DNA of 64,000 bases from Rubrivivax sp. A210 (lineage in GTDB: Bacteria > Pseudomonadota > Gammaproteobacteria > Burkholderiales > Burkholderiaceae_C). Made by a program: the position numbers and the translations under genes. Positions 1 through 8,840 of the stretch are shown here, one piece after another (position 1 is the stretch's first letter; every line of letters begins with the position of its first letter). The notes under the pieces are model-generated. The model was given only the letters and a program-made list of their open reading frames with translations. It was not told where the DNA came from and made no database searches. The DNA lies in NCBI RefSeq assembly GCF_904426505.1, contig NZ_CAJGBN010000056.1, forward strand, positions 186,001-250,000. Reading direction: 5' to 3'.

Positions 1-1
1 G

Positions 2-289
2 GTGCTGCAGAGCAAGGGCCGCGGCCTGGGCCGGCAATGCGTGCGCATGCTCAAGCGCATGGCCTTTCGCGACCTGCGCGCGCACCGCTTCTGGCTCGAC
101 GTGAAATCGCTCAACACGCGGGCGCTGGCCCTTTACGCCAGCGAGGGCTTCGTCGAGGAAGGCCGATTGCGCGAGAGCGTTCGCATCAGCACCGATCTGG
201 CCGAGGGCTACGACAGCCTGGTGGTGATGAGCCTGCTCGACCGCGAATTCCAGGCGCGGCAAGCGCTGGGGCTGGAACTCGATCCCTGA
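2..289 (+). CDS. GNAT-family N-acetyltransferase, C-terminal part (5' end outside window)
   Basis: The reading frame is open from base 2 and ends at a TGA at 287-289, so only the last 95 residues are present and the true start lies upstream. The fragment begins with the RGxG-type acetyl-CoA pyrophosphate-binding loop (KGRGLGRQ) and ends with the GNAT C-terminal pattern: an N-x-RAxxLYxxxGF helix-strand followed by a charged strand. This is the fold of enzymes that acetylate amino groups on proteins, polyamines or small molecules. The YASEGFVEEG stretch resembles RimJ/SpeG-like members, but the substrate cannot be read from this piece. Confidence 0.85.
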   Translation: MLQSKGRGLGRQCVRMLKRMAFRDLRAHRFWLDVKSLNTRALALYASEGFVEEGRLRESVRISTDLAEGYDSLVVMSLLDREFQARQALGLELDP

Positions 290-322
290 CCGGGGCGTGA
301 ATCCGTCGGTGTCGAGCCCAGG

Positions 323-2146
323 TCAGGGCTTGAACTCGTCGGTGGGAAGCGTGAGCACGAAGACACGTCCGCGCTCGCTGCCGGCACGGGCCGCAAGGCT
401 GCCACCCATCTTCTGCGCCAGCTTCTGCGACAGCATCAGGCCCACGCTCAGGCCTGGCCCCGGTGCCGTGCCTGACGGGCCGGCAGCATGGTCCGGGGCC
501 GGCAGCAGCGGCGCGAACAAGGCTGCCGGGTCATCCGTCGCCTCGGCCTCGTCGTGTACCTCGATCAGGATGTTGCCCTCGCGCACCTGCTTCTTGGCGT
601 GCAGCGCCACCGTGCCATGCGCGGTGGCGGCGATGGCCTCGTGCAGCAGCTTGCGCAGCAGGCGCTCGACGCGCCGGGTGTCGCCGCGCGCATAGCCCAG
701 GTCGTCGGCCAGCTGCAGGGCCAGGCCCAGGCCCTTGCGCTCGGCCTCGGGGCGCAGGCGGGTCGCGGTCTCGTTGAGAACCTCCCAGACGTCGAAGGCC
801 TCGTGTACCAGCGCCACCCGGTCGGCCTCGAGCGCACCGTACTCCAGCACGTCCAGCACCGCCTCGTTGAGGCGCTCGGCCTGCGCCTGCAGCGCCGCCA
901 GCGGCACACGCTGGCGTGGCGGCGTGGCGCCGTCGTCGTGCAGCAGCACGCCGGCGCGCGCCAGCAGCGTGGCCGCGGGCAGGCGTAACGCAAGCTCGAC
1001 GGCAGCCACGAAGGCGGCCTGCAGGCGCTCGGCCGCGTCGGCGCGCTCGACCGCCTGTTCCAGCTCGGCGCGGCCCGACTTGAGCGCCTCGACCTGGCGG
1101 GATACCGCGGTGCGCAGGCGCTCGGAATCGCTGATGTCGCGCACGACGCAGACCATGCTGCGGTCCTGCGGCGACCACTGCGCTGCCCACTGCAGATGGA
1201 CAACGCTGCCGTCCTTGCGACGCCAGCGGTTGCGCAGCACCTGGGCCGCCGTGCCGCGCGTGATGGCAGCCAGCTGGGCCTCGGTGCGGCGCTGGTCTTC
1301 GGGCAGGGCGTGCTCGATGGCCGGACGGCCGGTCAGCTCCTGCGCGCTCCAGCCCCACAGGCGCTCGCCGCCGGCGCTGATGCGCGTGATGCGGCCCTCG
1401 TCGTCGAGCAGGCAGGCGGCGTCCAGCGCCAGCTCGAACAGACGCTGCCACTCGCTATCGGCACGGCGCTCGCCCATGGTCGAGTCGACGGTTTCATTGC
1501 GGGCGCGGCGCAATGCCGCGCTCACCGTCTGCAGCCGCCACAGCGCAAAGCCGGCGATGCCCATTGCGGCCAGGCTGCAGGCCAGGGCCGCCCCCTGGGC
1601 CTGGTTGACACTGTTGGTGATGCGCGTCTGGCTGGCCTGGCGCTCGCCCTCGGCGTGCAGTTGCAACTCGGTCAGCGCGGCACGCACGCGCTCGTCCAGG
1701 CGCCGACCTTCGCCCGTGGCCTCCCAGGCTGCCACCGCCGCAAGGCCGCCGCGTCCGCCGCGCAGCGCGATCGCCTCGGCCATGCCCTCGAAGCGGCGCC
1801 CCAGCAGCGCGCCCAGCGCGATCAGGCGCTCGTAGCGTTCGACGCTGGGCGCATCGGTGCTGCGCAGCTCGGCCAGGCGGGCGTCGACGCCGTCCTTGGC
1901 ACGCCTGTAGCTGTCCAGCAGCGCCGGGTCGCCGGTGAGCACATGGCCGCGCATGTGGGACTCGGCCTCGTAGGTGCTGGCCTGCAGCGTGGCCAGCAGG
2001 GCCAGCACGCGCTGCACGCGCGCCAGATTGGCGCCGTCGGCGCTCAGGCGCGCGGCGCTTTGCCAGGCAAACAGGCCGAAGCCAGCCAGAAAGGCCAGCG
2101 CCAGGCCGATGGCGGCAAGGGCTGCATGCTGGAAGGGCCTTTTCAT
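323..2146 (-). CDS. Membrane histidine kinase-like protein (CHASE3-PAS) with degenerate kinase core
   Basis: 607 residues from the ATG at 2146. The open frame runs further upstream, but the membrane-anchor sequence starts here. Domains: transmembrane helix at about 9-28, a CHASE3-like periplasmic helical domain at about 40-185, second membrane helix at about 187-205, PAS at about 232-340, then a DHp/ATPase-like region from 376. The usual SHELRTPL box reads VELALRLPA, so Leu385 sits where the phospho-accepting His should be. The ATP-lid N box reads LLHEAI, with Glu503 replacing the catalytic Asn. The G1 box (around 531-539) lacks its glycines, while a G2-like GPGL (563-566) remains. Family knowledge predicts no autophosphorylation, so I infer a pseudokinase or sensory scaffold. 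It is divergent from the chemoreceptor at 2324, sharing a 177-base intergenic region. The frame is clean, so this is not a simple frameshift. Confidence 0.85.
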   Translation of the reverse strand: MKRPFQHAALAAIGLALAFLAGFGLFAWQSAARLSADGANLARVQRVLALLATLQASTYEAESHMRGHVLTGDPALLDSYRRAKDGVDARLAELRSTDAPSVERYERLIALGALLGRRFEGMAEAIALRGGRGGLAAVAAWEATGEGRRLDERVRAALTELQLHAEGERQASQTRITNSVNQAQGAALACSLAAMGIAGFALWRLQTVSAALRRARNETVDSTMGERRADSEWQRLFELALDAACLLDDEGRITRISAGGERLWGWSAQELTGRPAIEHALPEDQRRTEAQLAAITRGTAAQVLRNRWRRKDGSVVHLQWAAQWSPQDRSMVCVVRDISDSERLRTAVSRQVEALKSGRAELEQAVERADAAERLQAAFVAAVELALRLPAATLLARAGVLLHDDGATPPRQRVPLAALQAQAERLNEAVLDVLEYGALEADRVALVHEAFDVWEVLNETATRLRPEAERKGLGLALQLADDLGYARGDTRRVERLLRKLLHEAIAATAHGTVALHAKKQVREGNILIEVHDEAEATDDPAALFAPLLPAPDHAAGPSGTAPGPGLSVGLMLSQKLAQKMGGSLAARAGSERGRVFVLTLPTDEFKP

Positions 2147-2323
2147 CGGCGGCGAGGATACTGGAGCCGCCGCCGTTGCAGCGGGGCGACCACCGCGTGC
2201 GGGCAGTGCGGCGGGTCTTTTTGACGATGACGCCCCGCCAAGCCTCAAGTTGGTGCATGTTCCGACCGAAAGCAAGGGGGATTGCGGGCCCCCCGGCCTC
2301 GCACGGATCTTCAGAACGCACCC

Positions 2324-4363
2324 ATGGCCGCAGTCCTTCGCGCAGACTCCGCAGCAATTACCGCCGCCGCGCCCGCCGACGACGGCTTCTTCGCCCACCA
2401 TGGTTTCTGGTCGCCCGGGGTGCGGCTGTTCCGCAAGCTGCACTTCCTGTCCAAGGCGCTGATCATCTCGCTGGCCTTCGTGCTGCCCAGCGGCGCACTG
2501 GTGGGCTGGCTGATCAAGCACCAGGCCGACGATGCGATGCAGGCGCGCATGGACAACGCGCGCCAGCACGTCGAGGTGGCGCATGGCATCGTCGTCTGGG
2601 CCCACGCCCAGGTGGCCGGCGGCGGCATGAGCGAGGCCCAGGCGCAGCAGCTCGCGCGCAAGCTCATCGCCGCGTTGCGCTACGACACCAGCGAGTACTT
2701 CTGGATCAACGACATGCAACCGCGCATGGTCATGCACCCGATCAAGCCGGCGCTCGACGGCCAGGACGTGGGCGAGATGAAGGATCCCAACGGCCTGGCG
2801 CTGTTCAGGGCCTTCGTGGCCAAGGTCAAGGCCGAGGGCAAGGGCTTCGTCGAGTACCAGTGGCCCAAGCCCGGCAGCGAGCGGCCGGTGGACAAGATCT
2901 CCTATGTCCAGGGCTTTGCGCCCTGGGGCTGGGTCATAGGCACCGGCCTCTACGTCGGCGACCTGCGCGAGGTGCTGTTGCGCGAGCTGGCCTGGGTGGC
3001 CGGCGTGGTGGCGGTCTCGTTCGCCCTGGCGAGCTACCTCTTCCTGAGCTTCTACCGGGTGATGGACGGCGGCCTGAAGGAGACCCGGCGCCACCTGCGC
3101 GCCATCACCGCCGGCGACCTCACCACCTCGCCCTCGCCCTGGGGCCGCGATGAGGCGGCGCAGCTGATGCTGGAGCTGCGCGCGATGCAGGACGCCCTGC
3201 GCACCATGGTGCGCAGCGTGCGCGGCGCCAGCGACGTGATCGTCCATTCGAGCAGCGAGATCGCCGCCGGCGCGATGAGCCTGTCGGCGCGCACCGAGCA
3301 GGCGGCGGCCAATCTCGAGGAGTCGGCGGCGTCGATGGAGGAAATCTCGGCCACGGTGAAGCTGACATCCAAGAGCACCGAGGACGCCGCCCAGGTGGCG
3401 CGCCACAACGCCGAAGCCGCTGGCGAGGGTGGCCAGGTCATGCTCGAGGTGGTGCAGACGATGGAAGCCATCCGAGGCTCGTCGGCCCAGATCGGCGACA
3501 TCATCGGCACCATCGATGCCATCGCCTTCCAGACCAATATCCTGGCGCTCAATGCCGCGGTGGAGGCGGCGCGCGCCGGCGAGCAGGGGCGCGGCTTCGC
3601 CGTCGTCGCCAGCGAGGTGCGCGTGCTGGCGCAACGCAGCGCCGGCGCGGCGCGCGAGATCAAGGTGCTCATCGGCCGCAGCGTCGAGCAGGTCGAATCG
3701 GGCACCGAGGTCGTGCGCAAGGCCGGCACGCGCATGGAGGACATCGTCGCCTCGTCGCGCCGGGTCGATCAATTGCTCAGCGATGTCGCCCGCGGCGCTC
3801 AAGAGCAGAGCCAGGGCGTCGGCCAGATCGGTGTGGCCGTACAGGAACTCGACCGCATGACGCAGGAGAATGCGGCGCTGGTGGAGGAAACCGCGGCGGC
3901 CTCGATGGCCATGAAGGGCCAGGCCGAGGCGCTGGCCGACGAGGTGGCCCGCTTCCGCCTGCCGGCCCAGGCGGCGGCTTCCGCCGCGGCGCTGACGGCG
4001 GCGCCGGGCGCCGGCTTCGATTTCGACCAGGCCATCGACGCGCACCGGCAATGGAAGGTCAAGCTGCGCAGCGCCATCGCCGGCCATGAAAAGCTCGATG
4101 CCGACAAGATCTGCCGCGACGACCAGTGCCCGCTGGGCAAGTGGCTGCACGGCGACGGTGGCCAGCGCTGGGGTGGCCGGCCCCGCTTCGTCGAACTCAT
4201 GGACAAGCACGCCGGCTTCCATCGCGCCGCCGGGGCCGTGGCCCTCACCATCAACAGTGGGCGCTACGAACAGGCCGAGCGGCTGATGGGCGGCGACTCG
4301 GACTTCTCGCGCGCCTCGATCGCAGTGTCGACGGCACTGGCGGCGGCCAGGCGGGAGTTCTGA
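2324..4363 (+). CDS. Methyl-accepting chemotaxis protein with Cache sensor and CZB zinc-binding domain
   Basis: 679 residues from the ATG at 2324. A TTG at 2282 would add 14 residues and is less likely. Membrane helix at about 44-64, a single-Cache periplasmic domain at about 80-212 (YDTSEYFWI, then [22 protein letters not shown]), second helix at about 223-243, HAMP, and a methyl-accepting coiled coil with the conserved tip ([20 protein letters not shown], about 399-420). The C-terminus is a chemoreceptor zinc-binding (CZB) domain with ligand candidates His574, Cys602 (or Cys597), His629 and His633. The receptor should signal to CheA/CheW from the inner membrane. Cache domains of this type often bind small carboxylates, and CZB domains sense zinc or oxidants such as HOCl. 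The ligand is not readable here. No che genes are adjacent. Confidence 0.93.
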   Translation: MAAVLRADSAAITAAAPADDGFFAHHGFWSPGVRLFRKLHFLSKALIISLAFVLPSGALVGWLIKHQADDAMQARMDNARQHVEVAHGIVVWAHAQVAGGGMSEAQAQQLARKLIAALRYDTSEYFWINDMQPRMVMHPIKPALDGQDVGEMKDPNGLALFRAFVAKVKAEGKGFVEYQWPKPGSERPVDKISYVQGFAPWGWVIGTGLYVGDLREVLLRELAWVAGVVAVSFALASYLFLSFYRVMDGGLKETRRHLRAITAGDLTTSPSPWGRDEAAQLMLELRAMQDALRTMVRSVRGASDVIVHSSSEIAAGAMSLSARTEQAAANLEESAASMEEISATVKLTSKSTEDAAQVARHNAEAAGEGGQVMLEVVQTMEAIRGSSAQIGDIIGTIDAIAFQTNILALNAAVEAARAGEQGRGFAVVASEVRVLAQRSAGAAREIKVLIGRSVEQVESGTEVVRKAGTRMEDIVASSRRVDQLLSDVARGAQEQSQGVGQIGVAVQELDRMTQENAALVEETAAASMAMKGQAEALADEVARFRLPAQAAASAAALTAAPGAGFDFDQAIDAHRQWKVKLRSAIAGHEKLDADKICRDDQCPLGKWLHGDGGQRWGGRPRFVELMDKHAGFHRAAGAVALTINSGRYEQAERLMGGDSDFSRASIAVSTALAAARREF

Positions 4364-4490
4364 CCCGGGTACTGCCGCGGTCTCTGGCCGCGCCCGCGCC
4401 GAACCTGGACGCCAGGCCCGGGCCACCAGGCCATGGACCACAATGCCGCTCCCGGCCTTTTCCGGTGCCGGGCGCCGCCCCTGCCCTTCC

Positions 4491-6809
4491 ATGACCGACC
4501 TGTTCACGCCGCCGCCCCCCGACCCTGCCGAGACCCTTTCGCTGGCCGACTACGCCCAGCGTGCCTATCTCGAATACGCGCTGTCCGTCGTCAAGGGCCG
4601 CGCCCTGCCCGATGTCTGCGACGGCAACAAGCCGGTGCAGCGGCGCATCCTGTACTCGATGTTCCGCATGGGCCTGGGCTGGACCGGCACCGGCGCCAGC
4701 GGTGCGCCCAAGCCGGTGAAGAGCGCCCGCGTGGTGGGCGACGTGCTGGGCCGCTACCACCCCCATGGCGACACCGCGGCCTACGACGCGCTGGTGCGCA
4801 TGGCGCAGAACTTTGCCCAGCGCTACCCGTTGATCGACGGTCAGGGCAATTTCGGCAGCCGCGACGGCGACGGCGCCGCGGCCATGCGCTACACCGAGGC
4901 GCGCCTGGCGCCCATCGCGCGGCTGCTGCTGGACGAGATCGACGAGGGCACGGTGGACTTTCGGCCCAACTACGACGGCAGCACCGAAGAGCCGTCGCAG
5001 TTGCCTGCCCGCTTGCCGTTCGTGCTGCTCAATGGGGCCAGCGGCATCGCCGTCGGCCTGGCCACCGAGGTGCCCAGCCACAACCTGCGCGAGGTGGCGG
5101 CAGCCGTGGTGGCCCTGCTCGAGGACGAGGGCCTGAGCGACGACGCGCTGCACGCCCTGCTGCCGGCGCCCGATTTCCCCGGCGGCGGCCAGATCATCAG
5201 CCCCGCGGCCGACATCCGCGAGGCCTATCGCACGGGCCGCGGCAGCCTCAAGCTGCGCTCGCGCTGGGTGATCGAAGAGCTGGCACGCGGCCAGTGGCAG
5301 CTGGTGGTGACCGAGCTGCCGCCTGGCACCAGCACGCAGAAGGTGCTGGAAGAGATCGAGGAGATCACCAACCCCAAGGTCAAGGCCGGCAAGAAGGCCC
5401 TGGGCGCCGAGCAGGTGCAGCTCAAGCAGACCGTGCTGGCGGTGCTGGATGCCGTGCGCGACGAGAGCAGCAAGGACGCCCCGGTGCGCCTGGTCTTCGA
5501 GCCGCGCAGCCGCACGGTGGAGCAGCAGGAGCTGATCACCACGCTGCTGGCCCACACCAGCCTGGAAAGCAGCGTGCCCATGAACCTCACCATGGTGGGC
5601 CTGGACGGTCGCCCGGTGGGCAAGGGCCTGCGCCGCATCCTGACGGAATGGATTGCCTTCCGCCTGACCACGGTGGAGCGGCGCACCCGCCACCGGCTGG
5701 CCAAGGTCAACGACCGCATCCATGTGCTCGAGGGCCGGCAGCTGGTGCTGCTGAACATCGACGAGGTCATCCGCATCATCCGCAATGCCGACGAGCCCAA
5801 GCCGGCGCTGATCGCCCGTTTTGCGCTCAGCGACCGCCAGGCCGAGGACATCCTCGAGATCCGGCTGCGCCAGCTGGCGCGGCTTGAGGCCATCAAGATC
5901 GAGCAGGAGCTGGCCGAGCTGCGCGAGCAGCAGGGCAAGCTGTCTGCAATCCTGGCCAGCCCGGCGCTGCTGCGCCGCACCGTGATCCGCGAGATCGAGG
6001 CCGACGCCAAGGCCCACGGCGACGACCGCCGCACCCTGGTGCAGGAAGAGAAGAAGACGGTGGCCGAAATTCGCGTCGTCGACGAGCCGGTGACGGTGGT
6101 GGTCAGCGCCAAGGGCTGGGTGCGCGCGCTCAAGGGCCACGAGATCGAGGCCGCCACGCTGGCCTTCAAGCCCGGCGATGCGCTCTATGGCCGCTTTGCC
6201 TGCCGCTCGGTGGACACGCTGCTGGCCTTCGGGGGCGGCGGCCGCGTCTACAGCGTGGCCGTCAGCGGCCTGCCCGGCGGGCGCGGCGACGGCGTGCCCA
6301 TCACCTCGCTGATCGACCTCGAGGCCGGCACCCAGGTCGTGCATTACCACGCCGGTGCCACCGGCGAGACCCTGCTGCTGGCCAACAGCGGTGGCTACGG
6401 CCTGCTGGCGAAGGCGGGCGACATGGTCGGCCGCAACCGCGGCGGCAAGGCCTTCCTCACACTCGATGCGACCGAACGCCTGCTGCCGCCGGCCGTCGTG
6501 GCCGCAGCCCATCGCCAGGTGGCCTGCCTGGCCCAGGACGGGCGGCTGCTGGTCTTTGCGCTGGACGAGCTGAAGCTGCAGTCCAACGGCGGCCGTGGCC
6601 TCACGCTGATGGATGTCGATGCCACGGAGCCGCTGCTCTCGGCCGTGTCCTGTGCCGAGGTGCTGCGCATCCTGGGCAGCGGTCGCGGCGGCAAGCCGCG
6701 CGACGAGGTCTACAAGGCCGGCGCGCTGGCCGACCACCTGGGCCGGCGGGCACGCAAGGGGCGCAAGGTCGAGGGCTTCGTGAAGGTCTTGCAGCTGTTG
6801 CCGGCCTGA
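4491..6809 (+). CDS. parC: DNA topoisomerase IV subunit A
   Basis: 772 residues from the ATG at 4491; an upstream in-frame ATG at 4443 lacks family support. With ParE it forms the type IIA topoisomerase that decatenates replicated chromosomes. The winged-helix breakage-reunion core is intact: a [12 protein letters not shown] motif, GNFGSRDGD, and the catalytic tyrosine Tyr134 in AMRYTEARL. The tower and coiled-coil regions follow, then a shorter C-terminal beta-pinwheel region with degenerate blade repeats ([21 protein letters not shown]). The absence of a GyrA box and the short C-terminal domain support ParC over GyrA. parE is not in this window. Length is normal for betaproteobacterial ParC. 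Confidence 0.95.
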   Translation: MTDLFTPPPPDPAETLSLADYAQRAYLEYALSVVKGRALPDVCDGNKPVQRRILYSMFRMGLGWTGTGASGAPKPVKSARVVGDVLGRYHPHGDTAAYDALVRMAQNFAQRYPLIDGQGNFGSRDGDGAAAMRYTEARLAPIARLLLDEIDEGTVDFRPNYDGSTEEPSQLPARLPFVLLNGASGIAVGLATEVPSHNLREVAAAVVALLEDEGLSDDALHALLPAPDFPGGGQIISPAADIREAYRTGRGSLKLRSRWVIEELARGQWQLVVTELPPGTSTQKVLEEIEEITNPKVKAGKKALGAEQVQLKQTVLAVLDAVRDESSKDAPVRLVFEPRSRTVEQQELITTLLAHTSLESSVPMNLTMVGLDGRPVGKGLRRILTEWIAFRLTTVERRTRHRLAKVNDRIHVLEGRQLVLLNIDEVIRIIRNADEPKPALIARFALSDRQAEDILEIRLRQLARLEAIKIEQELAELREQQGKLSAILASPALLRRTVIREIEADAKAHGDDRRTLVQEEKKTVAEIRVVDEPVTVVVSAKGWVRALKGHEIEAATLAFKPGDALYGRFACRSVDTLLAFGGGGRVYSVAVSGLPGGRGDGVPITSLIDLEAGTQVVHYHAGATGETLLLANSGGYGLLAKAGDMVGRNRGGKAFLTLDATERLLPPAVVAAAHRQVACLAQDGRLLVFALDELKLQSNGGRGLTLMDVDATEPLLSAVSCAEVLRILGSGRGGKPRDEVYKAGALADHLGRRARKGRKVEGFVKVLQLLPA

Positions 6810-6843
6810 AACGAACGCCTTTCCTGGCGGGGCCGCGCCAACC

Positions 6844-6871
6844 TTGGCGGGATTAGACTGCGCGCCATAAA
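6844..6871 (+). promoter_or_regulatory. Candidate sigma-70 promoter of the kor operon
   Basis: TTGGCG at 6844-6849 and CATAAA at 6866-6871 are separated by 16 bases, each matching 4 of 6 consensus positions. The pair lies 53 bases before the korC start. An AGGAG Shine-Dalgarno at 6913-6917 sits 7 bases before the TTG start codon. This is pattern matching only. Confidence 0.35.
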
Positions 6872-6924
6872 GAAGCGGCCCGCACGCTCGCCGCCGACGA
6901 CGCGGGCCCGCCAGGAGACAAGAC

Positions 6925-8757
6925 TTGCCTGCCACCGACATCGGCGATCCGGCCTATTTCCACAAGGTCGTCGATTGCCAATGGGCCTGCCCGGCCCACA
7001 CCCCGGTCCCCGAGTACATCCGCCTCATCGCCCAGGGTCGTTTCGACGACGCCTACATGGTCAACTGGGTCAGCAACGTCTTCCCCGGCGTGCTGGGCCG
7101 CACCTGCGACCGCCCCTGCGAACCCGCCTGCCGGCGCGGCCGGGTGGAAGAGAAAAACCTCGCCAAGCCCGAGCCGGTGGCGATATGCCGCCTCAAGCGC
7201 GTGGCGGCCGACTTCAAGGGCGACGAAGTGCGGGCGATGATTCCGCGCCCGCTGCCCCGCAACGGCAAGAAGATCGCCTGCGTGGGCGCCGGCCCGGCCA
7301 GCCTGACGGTGGCGCGCGACCTCGCCACGCAGGGCTATGCGGTGACGGTCTTCGACGGCGAGCGCAAGGCCGGCGGCTTCATCCGCAGCCAGATCCCGCG
7401 CTTCCGCCTGCCCGAGAGCGTGATCGACGAGGAAGTGGGCTACATCACAGGCCTGGGCGTCGAGTTCCGCGGCGGCCAGCGCATCGCTTCGATGCAGGCC
7501 CTGCTGGCCGAGGACTGGGACGCGGTCTTCGTCGGCTGCGGCGCACCGCGCGGGCGCGACCTCGACATCCCCGGCCGCCAGGAGGCGGCAGCTGACATCC
7601 ACATCGGCATCGATTGGCTGGCGTCCGTGTCCTTCGGGCACATCAGCAGCGTGAAGAAGCGCGTCATCGTGCTGGGCGGCGGCAATACCGCGATGGACTG
7701 CTGCCGCTCGGCGCGGCGTTTGGGCGCCGACAGTGTCAAGGTGGTGGTGCGCAGCGGCTTCGACGAGATGAAGGCCTCGCCCTGGGAGAAGGAAGACGCC
7801 CAGCACGAGGGCATCCCCATCATCAACTGCCATGTGCCGCTGGCTTTCGTGTACGAGGGCGGACGCCTCACCGGCATGCGCTTTCAGGTCGTGCGGCCCG
7901 AGTTCGATGCCAAGGGCCGACGCCGTCTCGTGCCCACCGGCGAGCCCGAGGTGCTCATCGAGTGCGACGAGGTGCTGGTGGCGGTGGGGCAGGAGAACGC
8001 CTTCCCCTGGATCGAGCGCGACTGCGGCATCGCCTTCGACGAGCAGGGCATGCCGGTGCTGGACGCCGCCACCTTCCAGACCACGCTGCCGCGCGTCTTC
8101 TTCGGCGGCGACGCCGCCTTCGGGCCCAAGAACATCATCACCGCGGTGGCCCACGGCCACGAGGCGGCGGTGTCGATAGACCGCTACGTCCACGACGAGG
8201 ACGTGCGCCAGCGCCCGCCGCCGCATGTGAACCTGCTGTCGCAGAAGATGGGCATCCATGAGTGGAGCTACGACAACGCGGTCAGCGACGACCTGCGCCA
8301 CAAGGTGCCCTGGGCGGCGGCCGAAAAGGCGCTGGCCAGCATCCGCGTGGAGGTCGAACTCGGCTTCGACCTCACCACCGCTTTCAAGGAAGCGCAGCGC
8401 TGCCTCAACTGCGACGTGCAGACGGTGTTTGCCGACAAGCTGTGCATTGAATGCGACGCCTGCGTCGACATCTGCCCGATGGACTGCATCAGTTTCACCG
8501 CCGACGGCGACGAACAAGACCTGCGCCAGCGCCTCAAGGCCCCGGCCGCGAATGCCGAACAGGCGCTCTACGTGAGCGGGCCGCTGAAGACGCGGCGCGT
8601 GATGGTCAAGGACGAGGACGTCTGCCTGCACTGCGGACTGTGCGCCGAGCGCTGCCCCACCGGGGCCTGGGACATGCAGAAATACCTCTTCAATCCGACC
8701 AAGGCCGGGCCGGGTTGCCGTGATTCCAAGCACCGTGTGCGTCCTGTGGGAGCCTGA
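6925..8757 (+). CDS. korC: FAD/NAD(P)-binding iron-sulfur oxidoreductase subunit of a 2-oxoacid oxidoreductase (KorC-like)
   Basis: 610 residues. The start is TTG at 6925, preceded by AGGAG at 6913-6917. It is supported because conserved cysteines of a GltD-type N-terminal [4Fe-4S] domain (Cys18, Cys22, then CDRPCEPAC) begin almost at once. An FAD Rossmann motif (VGAGPASLTVARDLA, about 117-131) and an NAD(P)-binding motif (VLGGGNTAMDCCRSA, about 250) follow, with a second FAD contact GDAAFGPKN. At the C-terminus are two ferredoxin-type clusters: CIECDACVDICPMDC from about 507 and CLHCGLCAERCPTG from about 567. The predicted role is to carry electrons between the KorAB clusters and NADP(H). 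The arrangement matches the KorABC 2-oxoglutarate:NADP+ oxidoreductase known from Azoarcus evansii. The 2-oxoglutarate specificity is inferred from family resemblance. Confidence 0.85.
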   Translation: MPATDIGDPAYFHKVVDCQWACPAHTPVPEYIRLIAQGRFDDAYMVNWVSNVFPGVLGRTCDRPCEPACRRGRVEEKNLAKPEPVAICRLKRVAADFKGDEVRAMIPRPLPRNGKKIACVGAGPASLTVARDLATQGYAVTVFDGERKAGGFIRSQIPRFRLPESVIDEEVGYITGLGVEFRGGQRIASMQALLAEDWDAVFVGCGAPRGRDLDIPGRQEAAADIHIGIDWLASVSFGHISSVKKRVIVLGGGNTAMDCCRSARRLGADSVKVVVRSGFDEMKASPWEKEDAQHEGIPIINCHVPLAFVYEGGRLTGMRFQVVRPEFDAKGRRRLVPTGEPEVLIECDEVLVAVGQENAFPWIERDCGIAFDEQGMPVLDAATFQTTLPRVFFGGDAAFGPKNIITAVAHGHEAAVSIDRYVHDEDVRQRPPPHVNLLSQKMGIHEWSYDNAVSDDLRHKVPWAAAEKALASIRVEVELGFDLTTAFKEAQRCLNCDVQTVFADKLCIECDACVDICPMDCISFTADGDEQDLRQRLKAPAANAEQALYVSGPLKTRRVMVKDEDVCLHCGLCAERCPTGAWDMQKYLFNPTKAGPGCRDSKHRVRPVGA

Positions 8758-8790
8758 AATGAAACAACCCCCACGCTCTCTCCGTTCGCT

Positions 8791-8840
8791 GCCCCCCAAG
8801 GGGGCTGTCAGTACCTTCGGAACGGCCGGGCGGTACTGAC
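8791..8840. repeat. REP-like G/C palindrome followed by a 9-bp inverted repeat at the korA start
   Basis: GCCCCC (8791-8796) pairs with GGGGGC (8800-8805) around a 3-base loop. Directly after it, GTCAGTACC (8807-8815) is perfectly inverted as GGTACTGAC (8832-8840), ending at the korA ATG (8841). The preceding text (CTCTCTCCGTTCGCTG) plus C-run/G-run palindrome is the style of dispersed repeats seen in Comamonadaceae-type genomes. It occupies the whole korC-korA gap, so it may affect relative expression of the two genes. Only one copy is in this window. Confidence 0.6.

Noticed and set aside
2200-2226. Terminator or promoter at the T-run before the chemoreceptor gene
   Set aside because: The preceding hairpin is weak and TTGACG at 2221 has no -10 element at a suitable distance.
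2147-4507. Upstream extension of the kinase-like reading frame to 1394 codons
   Set aside because: The extension lies antisense to the chemoreceptor, has Arg/His/Asp-rich composition and no domain; the real start is the ATG at 2146.
4251-6941. 896-codon minus-strand frame opposite parC
   Set aside because: It is a shadow of parC produced by high GC at third positions; the composition is typical of antisense frames and no motif is present.
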